From: an uncultured Parabacteroides sp.
GTDB lineage: Bacteria > Bacteroidota > Bacteroidia > Bacteroidales > Tannerellaceae
Assembly: GCA_900541965.1 (NCBI GenBank)
Contig: UQLN01000018.1
Span: 1 to 64,000, forward strand
Direction: 5' to 3'
DNA: 64,000 bases
Below the pieces are notes generated by a model. It made no database searches and was not told the DNA's origin. It worked only from the letters and a program-made list of their open reading frames with translations. The translations under genes and the position numbers were made by a program. Every line of letters starts with the position of its first letter. Within the stretch, counting starts at the first letter, position 1. This document shows, piece by piece, positions 51,066-60,237 of the stretch.

Positions 51066-53227
51066 ATTGTTGTAAGATTGGATGATTCGACTACCCGTAA
51101 TCCGTAAATCTCATACGCTTCCTGGCTCACCGGAACGACAAAAGGATTCGACCCGATACCATCCAACTGTTCATAGCCGGATGCATGCCGGGTGATAAAC
51201 TTCCAGTTCACAGGTATCTCCATCTGTATTCGTTCCTCCCAACCTGCCTGGATATACCGTTCCCTATCCGAAGCCAGAATACATGTAGCGGTGTCTATGC
51301 CGAGTGCTTTTAGCAGAATGGCTTCCGAGCGGCTTGTCAGCTTCATCAAAGAGAACAGACCGTCCTTATAAGCCAAGTGGATGTCTATCTCTTTTGTATC
51401 CGATTCTTTATACACCTCATCGAGCATTCCCTGCAAATTACGTTCCTGCAGGACTTCGCCTTTATCGGGCAATTGGTCGAAACTGCGTTGCAGTATATCC
51501 TTTTTATACGGTAATGCGTTCCCATCGGGAGCAATGACATGGATTGGTTTACAGGTTCTCAAAGCGGGTGGCAACCGCTTCCTGTTTATCCTTCCGAATC
51601 GCTGAATCAGGCTATCCAAAGGAGCGCACTGCGTAATCATCCGGTCGAAGCTTATGTCCAGACTTACCTCTACGACTTGTGTGGATACTACCAGACAAGG
51701 GGATTTGCCACAGCCGTATGCTTCACTGTCGAACTCCGTTTTCAATCGTCTTTCCAATCGAACCCGGTCGCCCCGCTTAAAGCGCGCATGTATGAGCATC
51801 ATCGGTATATCCGGATATTCCGCTTTAAATGTTTCATAGGCTTGCTGGGCTTTCAAGACCGTGTTGTAAATCACCAGTACCTTTTCCTGCTGCTTAAAGG
51901 CATGGGACAAGATTTCCGGGATATCATGCTCGTCCTTCATCTTATAAATGCAGTGGCGGTTGTAGGAATCCAATTGCTCGCCGGTCAGGCGAACTTCATA
52001 GACCTTGTCTTTGCCCCCTAACAGTTCGAGCAGCTTTTTATATAACCGGGTGGACATTGTTGCCGTGCCGATATGGATACGGCAATCGAATTTTAATAAA
52101 ACCTTTACGATTTCAAGTACCATTGCCTGCGAATAATCCGAATAGGTATGAATCTCATCCAGAATTATATCACAGCCTTTTATATCCAGCAACATGCTCT
52201 CGAATCCGGTCGTTCCGAAGATGATTGAAGATAATTGATGGGGCGTCAGCACCTTTACCGACGAACCGGCTAATGGTTGCAACATCCTTTCTTCCACATT
52301 ATCCCCTACCGTAATCCTGGAGGTCGCATGCAATAAGCGGACATCTTTATTCGGTATGGTTGCCTTCAACCGTTCCCACATGGCATTAATCGATGCCTGA
52401 AAAGGAAGGGTATAGAATATACGTCCCTTGCATCTCCTCAACAGGAAGTCTGTCTTCCCCGAACCGGTTGAGGCGACAGCCAACGTATGCATCCGTTTAT
52501 CGTCCGCCGGTATCTTTGATAAAGGATATAAATCATTCTCCCGCCGCAAATCGAAATAATAAGATAAATCCGGCTTCTCGAATAAGCGGGTAAGTTCCTT
52601 CGAGGTGTTTGACGAGAAAGCGGAAGCGAAATGGTCAGCCGCCATCAGTAAACCCCGCCAGGCAGACCAGTCGTAAGTCTGCCGTTTACAATAATCGACG
52701 GCATAGAGCAGGGCACGTCTTGCCTCCTCTTTGGATATGCTTGTACAGGGATAACCCAATCGATGCAATATCTCCAAACCATACACACTCCATGCTTCCC
52801 AATCCTGCAAATGGTTCCCGACCCAATTCCGGTCTTTTGTGGCAAGGTCTAAGATTCCCCCGCCTTTAACATCTCCTTTTATGGGCTTATGATGGGCAAC
52901 CACCATCTCTATCAGAATATTCCATTCCGATTCGGGGAAAGCCGGAAGGAATGCCAAGGAAGATAACTCGTGCCTGTAAACAAACTGATTTCCACTGTTT
53001 ACCGGAGAGTCGTCCGTTTCTTCGTGCAACCGCTTTTGAGAAAACGGATGTGCCTTACCCAAATCATGCAGTGCTGCCCCCTTTCTTGCCAGACTCACAT
53101 CAAAAGGGTAATGCATGTATTTGGCAAAGACTTCTACTGCCCACACGACAAACTGCGAATGGTCTGACAAAGTAGTTCCACCGTGCTCTTTACTTTTGGC
53201 TAATATATCATCGAGCGATTTTGTCAT
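51047..53227 (-). CDS. cas3: CRISPR helicase-nuclease Cas3
   Basis: The 726-residue effector that unwinds and degrades target DNA. The N-terminal HD nuclease motifs are intact: DHSQFVVWAVEVF near 22, AALHDLGKAHPFSQKRLHEE near 50-69, RHELSSLAF and VVAHHKP near 108-114. The superfamily 2 helicase follows, with Walker A TGSGKT near 255, DEIHTYSDYSQAM near 360, SAT-like IGTATMS, and motif VI QRFGRINRKR near 540. The start overlaps the cas5 stop by four bases. All catalytic motifs are present, so interference could still be active. Confidence 0.95.
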   Translation of the reverse strand: MTKSLDDILAKSKEHGGTTLSDHSQFVVWAVEVFAKYMHYPFDVSLARKGAALHDLGKAHPFSQKRLHEETDDSPVNSGNQFVYRHELSSLAFLPAFPESEWNILIEMVVAHHKPIKGDVKGGGILDLATKDRNWVGNHLQDWEAWSVYGLEILHRLGYPCTSISKEEARRALLYAVDYCKRQTYDWSAWRGLLMAADHFASAFSSNTSKELTRLFEKPDLSYYFDLRRENDLYPLSKIPADDKRMHTLAVASTGSGKTDFLLRRCKGRIFYTLPFQASINAMWERLKATIPNKDVRLLHATSRITVGDNVEERMLQPLAGSSVKVLTPHQLSSIIFGTTGFESMLLDIKGCDIILDEIHTYSDYSQAMVLEIVKVLLKFDCRIHIGTATMSTRLYKKLLELLGGKDKVYEVRLTGEQLDSYNRHCIYKMKDEHDIPEILSHAFKQQEKVLVIYNTVLKAQQAYETFKAEYPDIPMMLIHARFKRGDRVRLERRLKTEFDSEAYGCGKSPCLVVSTQVVEVSLDISFDRMITQCAPLDSLIQRFGRINRKRLPPALRTCKPIHVIAPDGNALPYKKDILQRSFDQLPDKGEVLQERNLQGMLDEVYKESDTKEIDIHLAYKDGLFSLMKLTSRSEAILLKALGIDTATCILASDRERYIQAGWEERIQMEIPVNWKFITRHASGYEQLDGIGSNPFVVPVSQEAYEIYGLRVVESSNLTTICTQAI

Positions 53228-53820
53228 ATAAGATTGCTTCGGATGGGATTGCCCGTTACATACAGTTTTCCATACATCGCTTCCGAATTGCCGTATCGGT
53301 TATATCCGGATTTAAATCCATTGCCCTCGTCTGTGGCAATCCATTCGAATCCTTCTATTTGCTCAAATGCTTCTTCCGGCATTTCTACAGGCCGTTCAGG
53401 CAGAAGTATATCTTCATTCCGGCACAGGCAGACCGATTGCCGGGAAGCCCGTAACGCATCTCCTTCATTTGCAAAAGCCAAATATAAATGGGGATATAGA
53501 AGAACGCCCCGGGTAATGATGCTGATATTTTTAGGCAGATAATAAACGCGTCCCTGGCTGTCCGTCTTCCTCTCTTTAACGAAACCGCCTTTGGACCAGG
53601 TTCGTTCCAATTGGGAATCCAGACCGCAATAGTTCAACCGGTACCGGCATATCTTACGAACCGTGCCGTTTTCACGAAGCAGTTCGGGAAACAGTTTCTT
53701 TTCAATGCCCTCCAATGTGGATGCTACCAGAAACTGCTGGCTGAATGTTTCGCCATCGCGTACGGCAGTCCAGGGTTTGATAAACCCGAACGGTCCTGTA
53801 TATTTCACTACATAATACAT
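53224..53820 (-). CDS. cas5: CRISPR protein Cas5 (Cas5p type)
   Basis: A 198-residue Cas5 from the ATG at 53820. The N-terminal MYYVVKYTGPFGFIKPWTAV has the strand and Gly-Pro-Phe-Gly-Phe turn typical of Cas5 proteins, which bind the 5' handle of the crRNA and cap the Cascade complex. The frame is open upstream but lacks the conserved start. It lies 17 bases after cas6 and overlaps cas3 by four bases. Position before cas3, apart from cas7 and cas8, differs from the common cas8-cas7-cas5-cas3 order. Confidence 0.82.
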   Translation of the reverse strand: MYYVVKYTGPFGFIKPWTAVRDGETFSQQFLVASTLEGIEKKLFPELLRENGTVRKICRYRLNYCGLDSQLERTWSKGGFVKERKTDSQGRVYYLPKNISIITRGVLLYPHLYLAFANEGDALRASRQSVCLCRNEDILLPERPVEMPEEAFEQIEGFEWIATDEGNGFKSGYNRYGNSEAMYGKLYVTGNPIRSNLI

Positions 53821-53837
53821 CCTGTCCTCCTTCTTTA

Positions 53838-54500
53838 TTAATATAACGAACCAAAACCCGCCCCGGTCATATTTCCCAGACCGACAGACCAGGCAAATGC
53901 CTTTGTCTCGGGTTTGCCCTGAATAAATACCGGACACATACTACCTTTGATTCCGATACCATGAATGGATGTCATCTTTACTTTCTTATTCTGATAGGAT
54001 ATATCGAACCGAATGTCCAATGTATTATCCTCGGGAAGACCGGCTATCTGCATTTTATGCTTCAGGGTTTCCACCAGCAGGGAACCGGCTTCCTTATCAT
54101 CATAGGTATAGTATTTGGAAGATTTGTCTGCCAGTTGCCTTTTGATAAATACGGGGCTTGCCAGTTTAAAATATTCCTGTTCGGAAAAGTCCGGAACCTC
54201 CTGAAGCGTCACGTCCTTTACCTGCAAGCCTAAAAACATATCAGGGTCAGCCAGAATGGTTCTGACAATCTTCTTTATATAGGTATCATCATAAAAACTG
54301 ATAAACCACTTCGCCCCGTTCCGGAAGTTATAGCCATTCGTTGCCAGGTTACCGTTTTGCAGCCAGGAGAAAGAGTACAGGGAAATCTTATCATGGATGT
54401 CATTATCGCCTATCCATTTATGTAGGGTTCCTATCAGTTTCTGCTGGTAGTCGAAGTGGATGATTCCTTTGTTCGGAGTGGTGGTCAGGTGTATTCTCAT
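53838..54500 (-). CDS. cas6: CRISPR pre-crRNA endoribonuclease Cas6
   Basis: A 220-residue Cas6 from the ATG at 54500 (MRIHLTTTPNKGIIHFDYQQ). The protein has the expected double RRM-like pattern, an early LIGTLHKWIG with a histidine that may be catalytic, and the C-terminal glycine-rich loop GNMTGAGFGSLY that is the hallmark of the family. It cuts repeat RNA at the base of the handle. It is the first gene of the cas operon. A TTG seven codons further upstream is a less likely start. Confidence 0.92.
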   Translation of the reverse strand: MRIHLTTTPNKGIIHFDYQQKLIGTLHKWIGDNDIHDKISLYSFSWLQNGNLATNGYNFRNGAKWFISFYDDTYIKKIVRTILADPDMFLGLQVKDVTLQEVPDFSEQEYFKLASPVFIKRQLADKSSKYYTYDDKEAGSLLVETLKHKMQIAGLPEDNTLDIRFDISYQNKKVKMTSIHGIGIKGSMCPVFIQGKPETKAFAWSVGLGNMTGAGFGSLY

Positions 54501-54607
54501 ATAATTTGTCAGTTTGTTACACAATCAGGTTACTAATTAAGCAAATAAATTCAAGGTTTACATACGAATCGGCAGAAAATATCGAGGCACACAGATATAA
54601 ACATAAC

Positions 54608-54671
54608 TATGGCTTTCCCAAATCATAGTTATCATTTTGGAAAATCATAACTATGATTCGAAAAAGCCATA
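54608..54671. repeat. Long hairpin / palindromic repeat after gltA
   Basis: Arms of 25 bases (54608-54632 and 54647-54671) are complementary with three mismatches; the inner part is ATCATAGTTAT/ATAACTATGAT and the outer TATGGCTTT/AAAGCCATA. It has the same unit spacing as the other intergenic palindrome arrays but a different core. It may serve as the gltA terminator on the minus strand. Confidence 0.8.
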
Positions 54672-54690
54672 CCTTAGCAGTCGTTATCAA

Positions 54691-56040
54691 TCAACGTTCC
54701 TTTATAGGGATATATTCCTGTTCATCCAAAACATTCTTGTAAGCCGGACGGATGATACGCTTGCCTTCGAAGTTCAATTCTTCAATCCGGTGTGCCGTCC
54801 ATCCTACGATACGTGCCATTGCAAACAACGGGGTATAGATTTCCTGCGGCAAACCGATCATTTCATATACGAAGCCGGAATAGAAGTCTACGTTGGAAGA
54901 TACTTTCTTCTTGGTTCCTTTATGTTTGGCGAAACATTCGATAGCACGTTCTTCCAGCAATTCGAGGAAGGCAAATTCTTCTTCACGCCCTTTCTCCTTT
55001 GCCAGGTCGCGGGCAAGCTCTTTCAGCACAACGGCGCGAGGGTCCGAAATGGTATATACCGCATGTCCGATACCATAAATCAAACCGGATTTATTATACA
55101 CTTCCTTATTCAGCATACGCATGAAATAGGTATCGATTTCATCCACATTCGTCCAGTCCTGGATATTCTCTTTCAGGTGATGGAACATGTCGACAACCTG
55201 GATATTGGCGCCACCATGCAACGGGCCTTTCAACGAACCGATACCTGCTGCTATAGAGGAGTAAGTATCCGTACCGGTAGAGCTGGTCACGCGGACGGTA
55301 AAGGTCGAGTTGTTACCACCTCCGTGCTCAGCCTGCAATACCAGCAATAAGTCCAATGTACGGGCATCCAACTCGGTATATTCGCGTTTCAGCATATGAA
55401 GGAAGTTCTCTGCAATAGAGAGGTTTTCATGCGGATGGCGGATATGCAGGGAACGTCCCTGCTGGCTATGGCGGAAGATATTGTAAGCGTAAGCAATAAT
55501 TGTAGGGAAACGGGAGATAAGCTCGATAGACTGACGCATCAGGTTATCGCGGGAAGTATCATCCGGATTCGGATCGAACGTATACATTTCGAGTACGCTA
55601 CGAGACAGGATATTCATGATGTTCTGTCCTTCCAGGTCGAGGATATTCATCTTTGTCTTCTGTTCCAAAGGCATATTATCGCAGAGCAATTCCTTGAAGC
55701 CTGCCAGTTCTTCCTTGTCTGGCAATTTGCCGGAAAGCAGCAGATAGGCTACTTCTTCAAAACCGAAACGTTTCTCGTTGATAAACGCGTGTGCGAGGTC
55801 TTCCACATCATAACCACGATAGAACAGTTTACCGGGTATGGCTTTCAGTCCGCCTTCCGGCAAACGCTCGTAGCCCACTACATTACCAATCTTGGTCAAT
55901 CCCACCAAAACACCGCTACCGTCTTCATTACGCAAACCCCGCTTCACATTATACATCGGGAACAGTTCGTTATCTATTTTACAGGCATCTCTGGATGCGT
56001 CGGACAGCTTATAAATGATATACTCTTTCTTCATTGTCAT
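54691..56040 (-). CDS. gltA: Citrate synthase
   Basis: Condenses oxaloacetate and acetyl-CoA; last of the acn-icd-gltA group in transcription order. The 449-residue protein has the catalytic histidine stretch LQAEHGGGNNSTF near 256, GSLKGPLHGGAN near 291 and YGIGHAVYTISDPRA near 343, and the aspartate in SSNVDFYSG near 401. It is longer than E. coli GltA at the N-terminus (about 30 residues) and shows the Bacteroidota type of active-site wording. An ATG two codons downstream (56034) is an equal start. Together with icd and acn it supplies the oxidative branch to 2-oxoglutarate. Confidence 0.95.
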   Translation of the reverse strand: MTMKKEYIIYKLSDASRDACKIDNELFPMYNVKRGLRNEDGSGVLVGLTKIGNVVGYERLPEGGLKAIPGKLFYRGYDVEDLAHAFINEKRFGFEEVAYLLLSGKLPDKEELAGFKELLCDNMPLEQKTKMNILDLEGQNIMNILSRSVLEMYTFDPNPDDTSRDNLMRQSIELISRFPTIIAYAYNIFRHSQQGRSLHIRHPHENLSIAENFLHMLKREYTELDARTLDLLLVLQAEHGGGNNSTFTVRVTSSTGTDTYSSIAAGIGSLKGPLHGGANIQVVDMFHHLKENIQDWTNVDEIDTYFMRMLNKEVYNKSGLIYGIGHAVYTISDPRAVVLKELARDLAKEKGREEEFAFLELLEERAIECFAKHKGTKKKVSSNVDFYSGFVYEMIGLPQEIYTPLFAMARIVGWTAHRIEELNFEGKRIIRPAYKNVLDEQEYIPIKER

Positions 56041-56080
56041 ACTTTTTTATACTCATTATTCATGTAATTCATATCCGGAA

Positions 56081-57340
56081 TCATAGTATGCTTACTATAT
56101 ATTCCCCAAATTCCTTTGTACCCATCGACTTTCCATCCGGCATAAAACGAGCCAGGTCATGAGTCGCTTTTCCTTCCGAAAAGGCACGTTCAAGCGCTGC
56201 CGTAATCAACAGGGCTGCTTCATTCCATCCCATATATTCGAGCATCATCACAGAGGATAATATCAGCGAACAGGGATTCACCACATTCTTCCCTGCAATA
56301 TTCGGAGCCGTGCCGTGGGTGGCTTCAAAGATTGCATAACCGCTGTCGTAATTGATATTGGCTCCCGGTGCGATACCGATACCGCCCACCATAGCAGCCA
56401 ACTGGTCGGAGATATAGTCTCCGTTCAGGTTCAGTGTCGCTATGACTGAATATTCTTCGGGTATAAGCAATGTATTTTGCAGGAATGCATCGGCTATCAC
56501 GTCTTTTATAACCACCTTGCCTTCATTCTCCGCGTCCAGCAAAGCCCGGGCTGCCGCATCCTCACCCTTTTCCTTCTTTATCTTGTCGTATTGCTGCCAG
56601 GTAAATGTTTTATCCGGAAACTCCCGTTCTGCCAAAGCATAGCCCCATAGTTTGAAACCTCCTTCGGTAAACTTCATTATATTCCCCTTATGTACCAGTG
56701 TGACACTCGGCAGATGATGTACCAGGGCATATTCTATGGCAGCACGCACCAGACGCTCCGTACCTTCAATAGATACCGGCTTCACTCCAAATGCTGAGGT
56801 TTCGGGGAAACGAACCTTGGATACACCCATCTCTTCCGTAAGGAAACGAAGGAACTTTTCAGCCTCGGGAGTGCCCTGTTGCCATTCGATACCGGCATAA
56901 ATATCTTCCGTATTCTCACGGAAAATGTACATATCCACTTTTTCCGGTTCTTTAATCGGAGTCACGATTCCTTTAAACCAGCGGACGGGACGCAGGCAAA
57001 CAAACAAATCGAGTGTCTGGCGAAGTGCCACGTTCAGGGAACGGATACCTCCGCCAATAGGCGTTGTAAGCGGGCCTTTAATGCCTATCATATACTCGCG
57101 GAAAGCCTCCATCGTTTCGTCAGGCAACCAGCTGCCTGTCTGTTTAAATGCTTTTTCGCCTGCCAGGACTTCTTTCCATTCGATGAAACGGCTGCAACCA
57201 TAGGCCCTGTCTACTGCCGCATTCACGATACGTTGGCTGACGGGAGTTATCTCCGCTCCCACTCCATCTCCTTCTATATAGGGGATGGTTACTTTATTGG
57301 GGACAACCAATCGTCCCTCTTTTTTTACAATCTTCTCCAT
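56081..57340 (-). CDS. icd: Isocitrate dehydrogenase (NADP type)
   Basis: Oxidises isocitrate to 2-oxoglutarate with NADP. The 419-residue protein has the E. coli-type signature: IEGDGVGAEITP near 21-32, the phosphorylation-loop-like RSLNVALRQTLDLF near 100-113, FRENTEDIYAGIEW near 139, THKGNIMKFTEG-type stretch VHKGNIMKFTEGGFK near 220, and the C-terminal GTAPNIAGKNVVNPCS near 345-360. It follows acn after 158 bp of palindromic repeat DNA and lies 40 bases before gltA. Confidence 0.96.
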   Translation of the reverse strand: MEKIVKKEGRLVVPNKVTIPYIEGDGVGAEITPVSQRIVNAAVDRAYGCSRFIEWKEVLAGEKAFKQTGSWLPDETMEAFREYMIGIKGPLTTPIGGGIRSLNVALRQTLDLFVCLRPVRWFKGIVTPIKEPEKVDMYIFRENTEDIYAGIEWQQGTPEAEKFLRFLTEEMGVSKVRFPETSAFGVKPVSIEGTERLVRAAIEYALVHHLPSVTLVHKGNIMKFTEGGFKLWGYALAEREFPDKTFTWQQYDKIKKEKGEDAAARALLDAENEGKVVIKDVIADAFLQNTLLIPEEYSVIATLNLNGDYISDQLAAMVGGIGIAPGANINYDSGYAIFEATHGTAPNIAGKNVVNPCSLILSSVMMLEYMGWNEAALLITAALERAFSEGKATHDLARFMPDGKSMGTKEFGEYIVSIL

Positions 57341-57375
57341 AAGCTATCTATTTGTTATTTCCCCGGTTATTTTTT

Positions 57376-57488
57376 ATACGACATCCGTATGCGGGCGTAT
57401 ACGATACCCATATGCTCTCGTATATGATGGTCGTATCCCCTCGCATACGACAACCGTATACGAAGGCATACGTGTATCGTATATCGGA
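57376..57488. repeat. Palindromic intergenic array, TCGTATACG type
   Basis: About five units of 22-24 bases built on CGTATACG, CGTATATG and CGCATACG words, e.g. CGTATACGATACCCATATG and CGTATATGATGGTCGTAT. It fills the gap between acn and icd. The layout matches the ATATATG arrays, but the words do not. Confidence 0.85.
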
Positions 57489-57498
57489 ATACTACTTA

Positions 57499-59745
57499 TC
57501 AATGTGCGGCATTCAATGCAGAACCGGCTTTAAACCAGTTAATCTGCAAATCATTATACGTATGGTTTACCTGGAAGGACTCTTCCGTTCCGTCGGCATG
57601 ATAGAGGATAGCCGTAAGCGGCTGTCCGGGTTCGAAGTGTTGCAGACCGACAATCGAGATACGGTCTTCCTCGCGTATTTTCTGATAATCATCCTTATCT
57701 TCAAATGTGAGGGCAAGCATTCCCTGCTTCTTCAGGTTCGTTTCATGGATACGGGCAAAACTCTTGGCAAGGATAACCTTTACATTCAGGAAACGGGGTT
57801 CCATAGCGGCATGTTCGCGGGAAGAACCTTCCCCGTAATTTTCTTCCGCTACGACAATAGATGAAATACCTTTTGCCTTATATTGTTTGGCTACGGCCGA
57901 TACGGCTTCATACTGGTTCGTCAACTGGTTCAGGACACTGTTCGTCTTTCCGTTGAAAGCATTTACGGCCCCCATCAGCATATTGTCCGATATGTTTTCC
58001 AGATGACCACGGAAACGCAGCCACGGGCCTGCCATCGAGATATGGTCGGTCGTACATTTTCCTTCCGCTTTCAGAAGAAGCGGCATTTGCAATAAGTCTT
58101 TGCCATCCCACGGGGCAAACGGATGGAGTTCCTGCAAACGGGAAGAATCGGGGGAGATAACCACCTTCACATGTTTTCCGGTCGGAGCAAGATAACCGTT
58201 ATCCTTTACGGCAAATCCCTGAGGCGGGAAGTCCGTGCCTTTCGGTTCTTTCAGTTTCACTTCGCGGCCGTCTTCTGTTTTCAATGTATCGGTCAACGGG
58301 TTGAAACAAAGGTCGCCGGCTATCGTCAGCGCCAGTGTCAGCTCCGGTGAAGCGACAAAAGCATGTGTATTCGGATTCCCGTCCGCACGTTTAGCGAAGT
58401 TACGGTTAAAGGAGGTGACGATAGAGTTCTTGCGTGTATTGTCGTCGGTATGGCGTTTCCACTGTCCGATACAAGGACCACAGGCATTCGCCATGATAGT
58501 GGCGCCGATTTTTTCAAAGTCGCCGATGATACCGTCGCGTTCAGCCGTATACCGGATTTGTTCCGAGCCCGGATTAATAATCAGCGGGGAAACTACCGGA
58601 ATCTTATCCTCACCCGCCTGACGGGCAATAGATACGGCACGGCTTAAGTCCTGATAGGAAGAGTTGGTACACGAACCGATTAGGCCTACTTCCATCTTAC
58701 GGGGCCATCCGTTTTCCTTTACCTTGGCGGCAAATTCCGAAATCGGAGTAGCTGCATCCGGAGTGAAAGGACCGTTAATATAAGGTTCCAGTTCGGATAA
58801 ATCGATTACAATTACGCGGTCGTAATAATCGTCCGGAGTAGCACGGACTTCCTCGTCTGCCATCAGATAATCGGCGATAGCCGTTGCAGAAGCTGCAATC
58901 GTATCACGTCCTGTGGCACGCAGGTATTCTGCCATATTCGCATCAAACGGGAACAAAGAAGTGGTAGCCCCAACTTCAGCCCCCATATTGCATATCGTAG
59001 CTTTTCCGGTAGCGGACAAAGAAGAAGCGCCCGGACCGAAATATTCGATAATGGCATTTGTCCCACCCTTCACGGTCAGGATACCTGCCAGTTTAAGAAT
59101 CACATCCTTCGGCGATGCCCAGCCATTCAATTCGCCGGTCAGTTTAACACCGATGAGTTTCGGCATCTTCAGTTCCCATTCCATGCCGGTCATCACATCC
59201 ACTGCGTCGGCACCTCCTACACCGATAGCGACCATACCCAGTCCCCCGGCATTCGGAGTGTGAGAATCCGTCCCTACCATCATCCCGCCGGGGAATGCAT
59301 AGTTTTCGAGCACTACCTGATGAATGATACCTGCTCCGGGTTTCCAGAAACCGATACCGTACTTGTCGGAAACGGACTTGAGGAAATCGTATACTTCGCT
59401 ATTCCCTTTTGTTGCGGTTTCAATATCGGCTTTTGCTCCGATGTTCGCCTGTATCAGGTGGTCGCAATGCACCGTGGCAGGAACAGCCGATTTATCTTTC
59501 CCGGCATTCATAAATTGCAGTAATGCCATTTGTGCCGTGGCATCCTGCATAGCCACACGGTCGGGACGGAAATTCACATAATCCGTTCCCCGCTTATAAA
59601 GCCGGATTTCATTCGCATCATATAAATGCGCATACAGGATTTTTTCGGCCAGTGTCATCGGTCGTCCTATTCTCTTACGGGCTGCATCCACCCGCTTGGG
59701 AAAGTTAGCATAAAAACTTTCCAGCATTTCCAAGTCGTACACCAT
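57499..59745 (-). CDS. acn: Aconitate hydratase, mitochondrial-type
   Basis: Interconverts citrate and isocitrate using a 4Fe-4S cluster. The 748-residue protein is of the mitochondrial (ACO2-like) kind rather than AcnA or AcnB of E. coli, judged from length and wording. HCDHLIQA near 95, GTDSHTPNAGGLG near 161-173, the cluster cysteine in SCTNSSYQD near 360 and the pair ANACGPCIGQW near 422 are all present, as is GSSREHAAMEPR near 645. It begins the acn-icd-gltA set; a TATATTTG box lies about 38 bases upstream. Confidence 0.96.
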   Translation of the reverse strand: MVYDLEMLESFYANFPKRVDAARKRIGRPMTLAEKILYAHLYDANEIRLYKRGTDYVNFRPDRVAMQDATAQMALLQFMNAGKDKSAVPATVHCDHLIQANIGAKADIETATKGNSEVYDFLKSVSDKYGIGFWKPGAGIIHQVVLENYAFPGGMMVGTDSHTPNAGGLGMVAIGVGGADAVDVMTGMEWELKMPKLIGVKLTGELNGWASPKDVILKLAGILTVKGGTNAIIEYFGPGASSLSATGKATICNMGAEVGATTSLFPFDANMAEYLRATGRDTIAASATAIADYLMADEEVRATPDDYYDRVIVIDLSELEPYINGPFTPDAATPISEFAAKVKENGWPRKMEVGLIGSCTNSSYQDLSRAVSIARQAGEDKIPVVSPLIINPGSEQIRYTAERDGIIGDFEKIGATIMANACGPCIGQWKRHTDDNTRKNSIVTSFNRNFAKRADGNPNTHAFVASPELTLALTIAGDLCFNPLTDTLKTEDGREVKLKEPKGTDFPPQGFAVKDNGYLAPTGKHVKVVISPDSSRLQELHPFAPWDGKDLLQMPLLLKAEGKCTTDHISMAGPWLRFRGHLENISDNMLMGAVNAFNGKTNSVLNQLTNQYEAVSAVAKQYKAKGISSIVVAEENYGEGSSREHAAMEPRFLNVKVILAKSFARIHETNLKKQGMLALTFEDKDDYQKIREEDRISIVGLQHFEPGQPLTAILYHADGTEESFQVNHTYNDLQINWFKAGSALNAAH

Positions 59746-59782
59746 ATCTATCTGTTTTTTGTTTGTTCACAATCGCTTTTTG

Positions 59783-59790
59783 CAAATATA
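59783..59790 (-). promoter_or_regulatory. Candidate -7 promoter box for acn
   Basis: Minus-strand TATATTTG, an exact TAnnTTTG match, placed 38 bases before the acn start. Confidence 0.5.
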
Positions 59791-59990
59791 TCTTCCCGTA
59801 AGCAATAAAGATGTAATATATATGACTTCACGGTATTTTCGTTTTTAACAAAAATAATATTTATATAAACACCTTTTGTTCAATAATTTCTATGGAATGA
59901 TAGAGGGTGTTTATATCGGCGTGTTCATAAATAAAACGTTGTCCGGTGTCATTTTGTTTACAACAGACCGGATGAAATTCAATTTTTTCA

Positions 59991-59998
59991 TATCTTTG
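59991..59998 (+). promoter_or_regulatory. Candidate -7 promoter box for the cobalamin-regulated unit
   Basis: Plus-strand TATCTTTG; transcription from about 60004 would begin just ahead of the riboswitch. Confidence 0.6.
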
Positions 59999-60004
59999 CT
60001 CCCG

Positions 60005-60180
60005 CTTCGGTGATATAAACCATATCCGATGGTTTGTATAAAAGGGAATCCGGTTCAAGTCCGGAACAGTGCCCGCTACTGTAAAGCCTATACGATAACG
60101 GAGAGTTCTCCAATGCCACTGTCTATCGACGGGAAGGCTGCTCTCCAAAGGCTAAGTCAGGAAACCTGCCAGGCAAAAAG
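60005..60180 (+). promoter_or_regulatory. Cobalamin riboswitch
   Basis: A B12-sensing leader. The hallmark B12 box AGTCAGGAAACCTGCC lies at 60155-60170, and the upstream core GGGAATCCGG ... ACAGTGCCCGCTACTGT at about 60048-60099 is also diagnostic, with GAAGGCTGC near 60133. A CTCC...GGAG pairing downstream (60191-60206) could hide a purine-rich AGGAGG. Cobalamin binding normally lowers expression, so the genes that follow should be induced when B12 is scarce. Boundaries are approximate. Confidence 0.93.
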
Positions 60181-60237
60181 TAATATCATTCTCCCGGGGT
60201 CAGGAGGGTTTATTAAAAACACTATTATCTCTTTTTA

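Noticed and set aside
52393..53175. Plus-strand frames opposite the Cas3 HD domain
   Set aside because: Antisense shadows of cas3, proline/arginine-rich as expected from the reverse strand.
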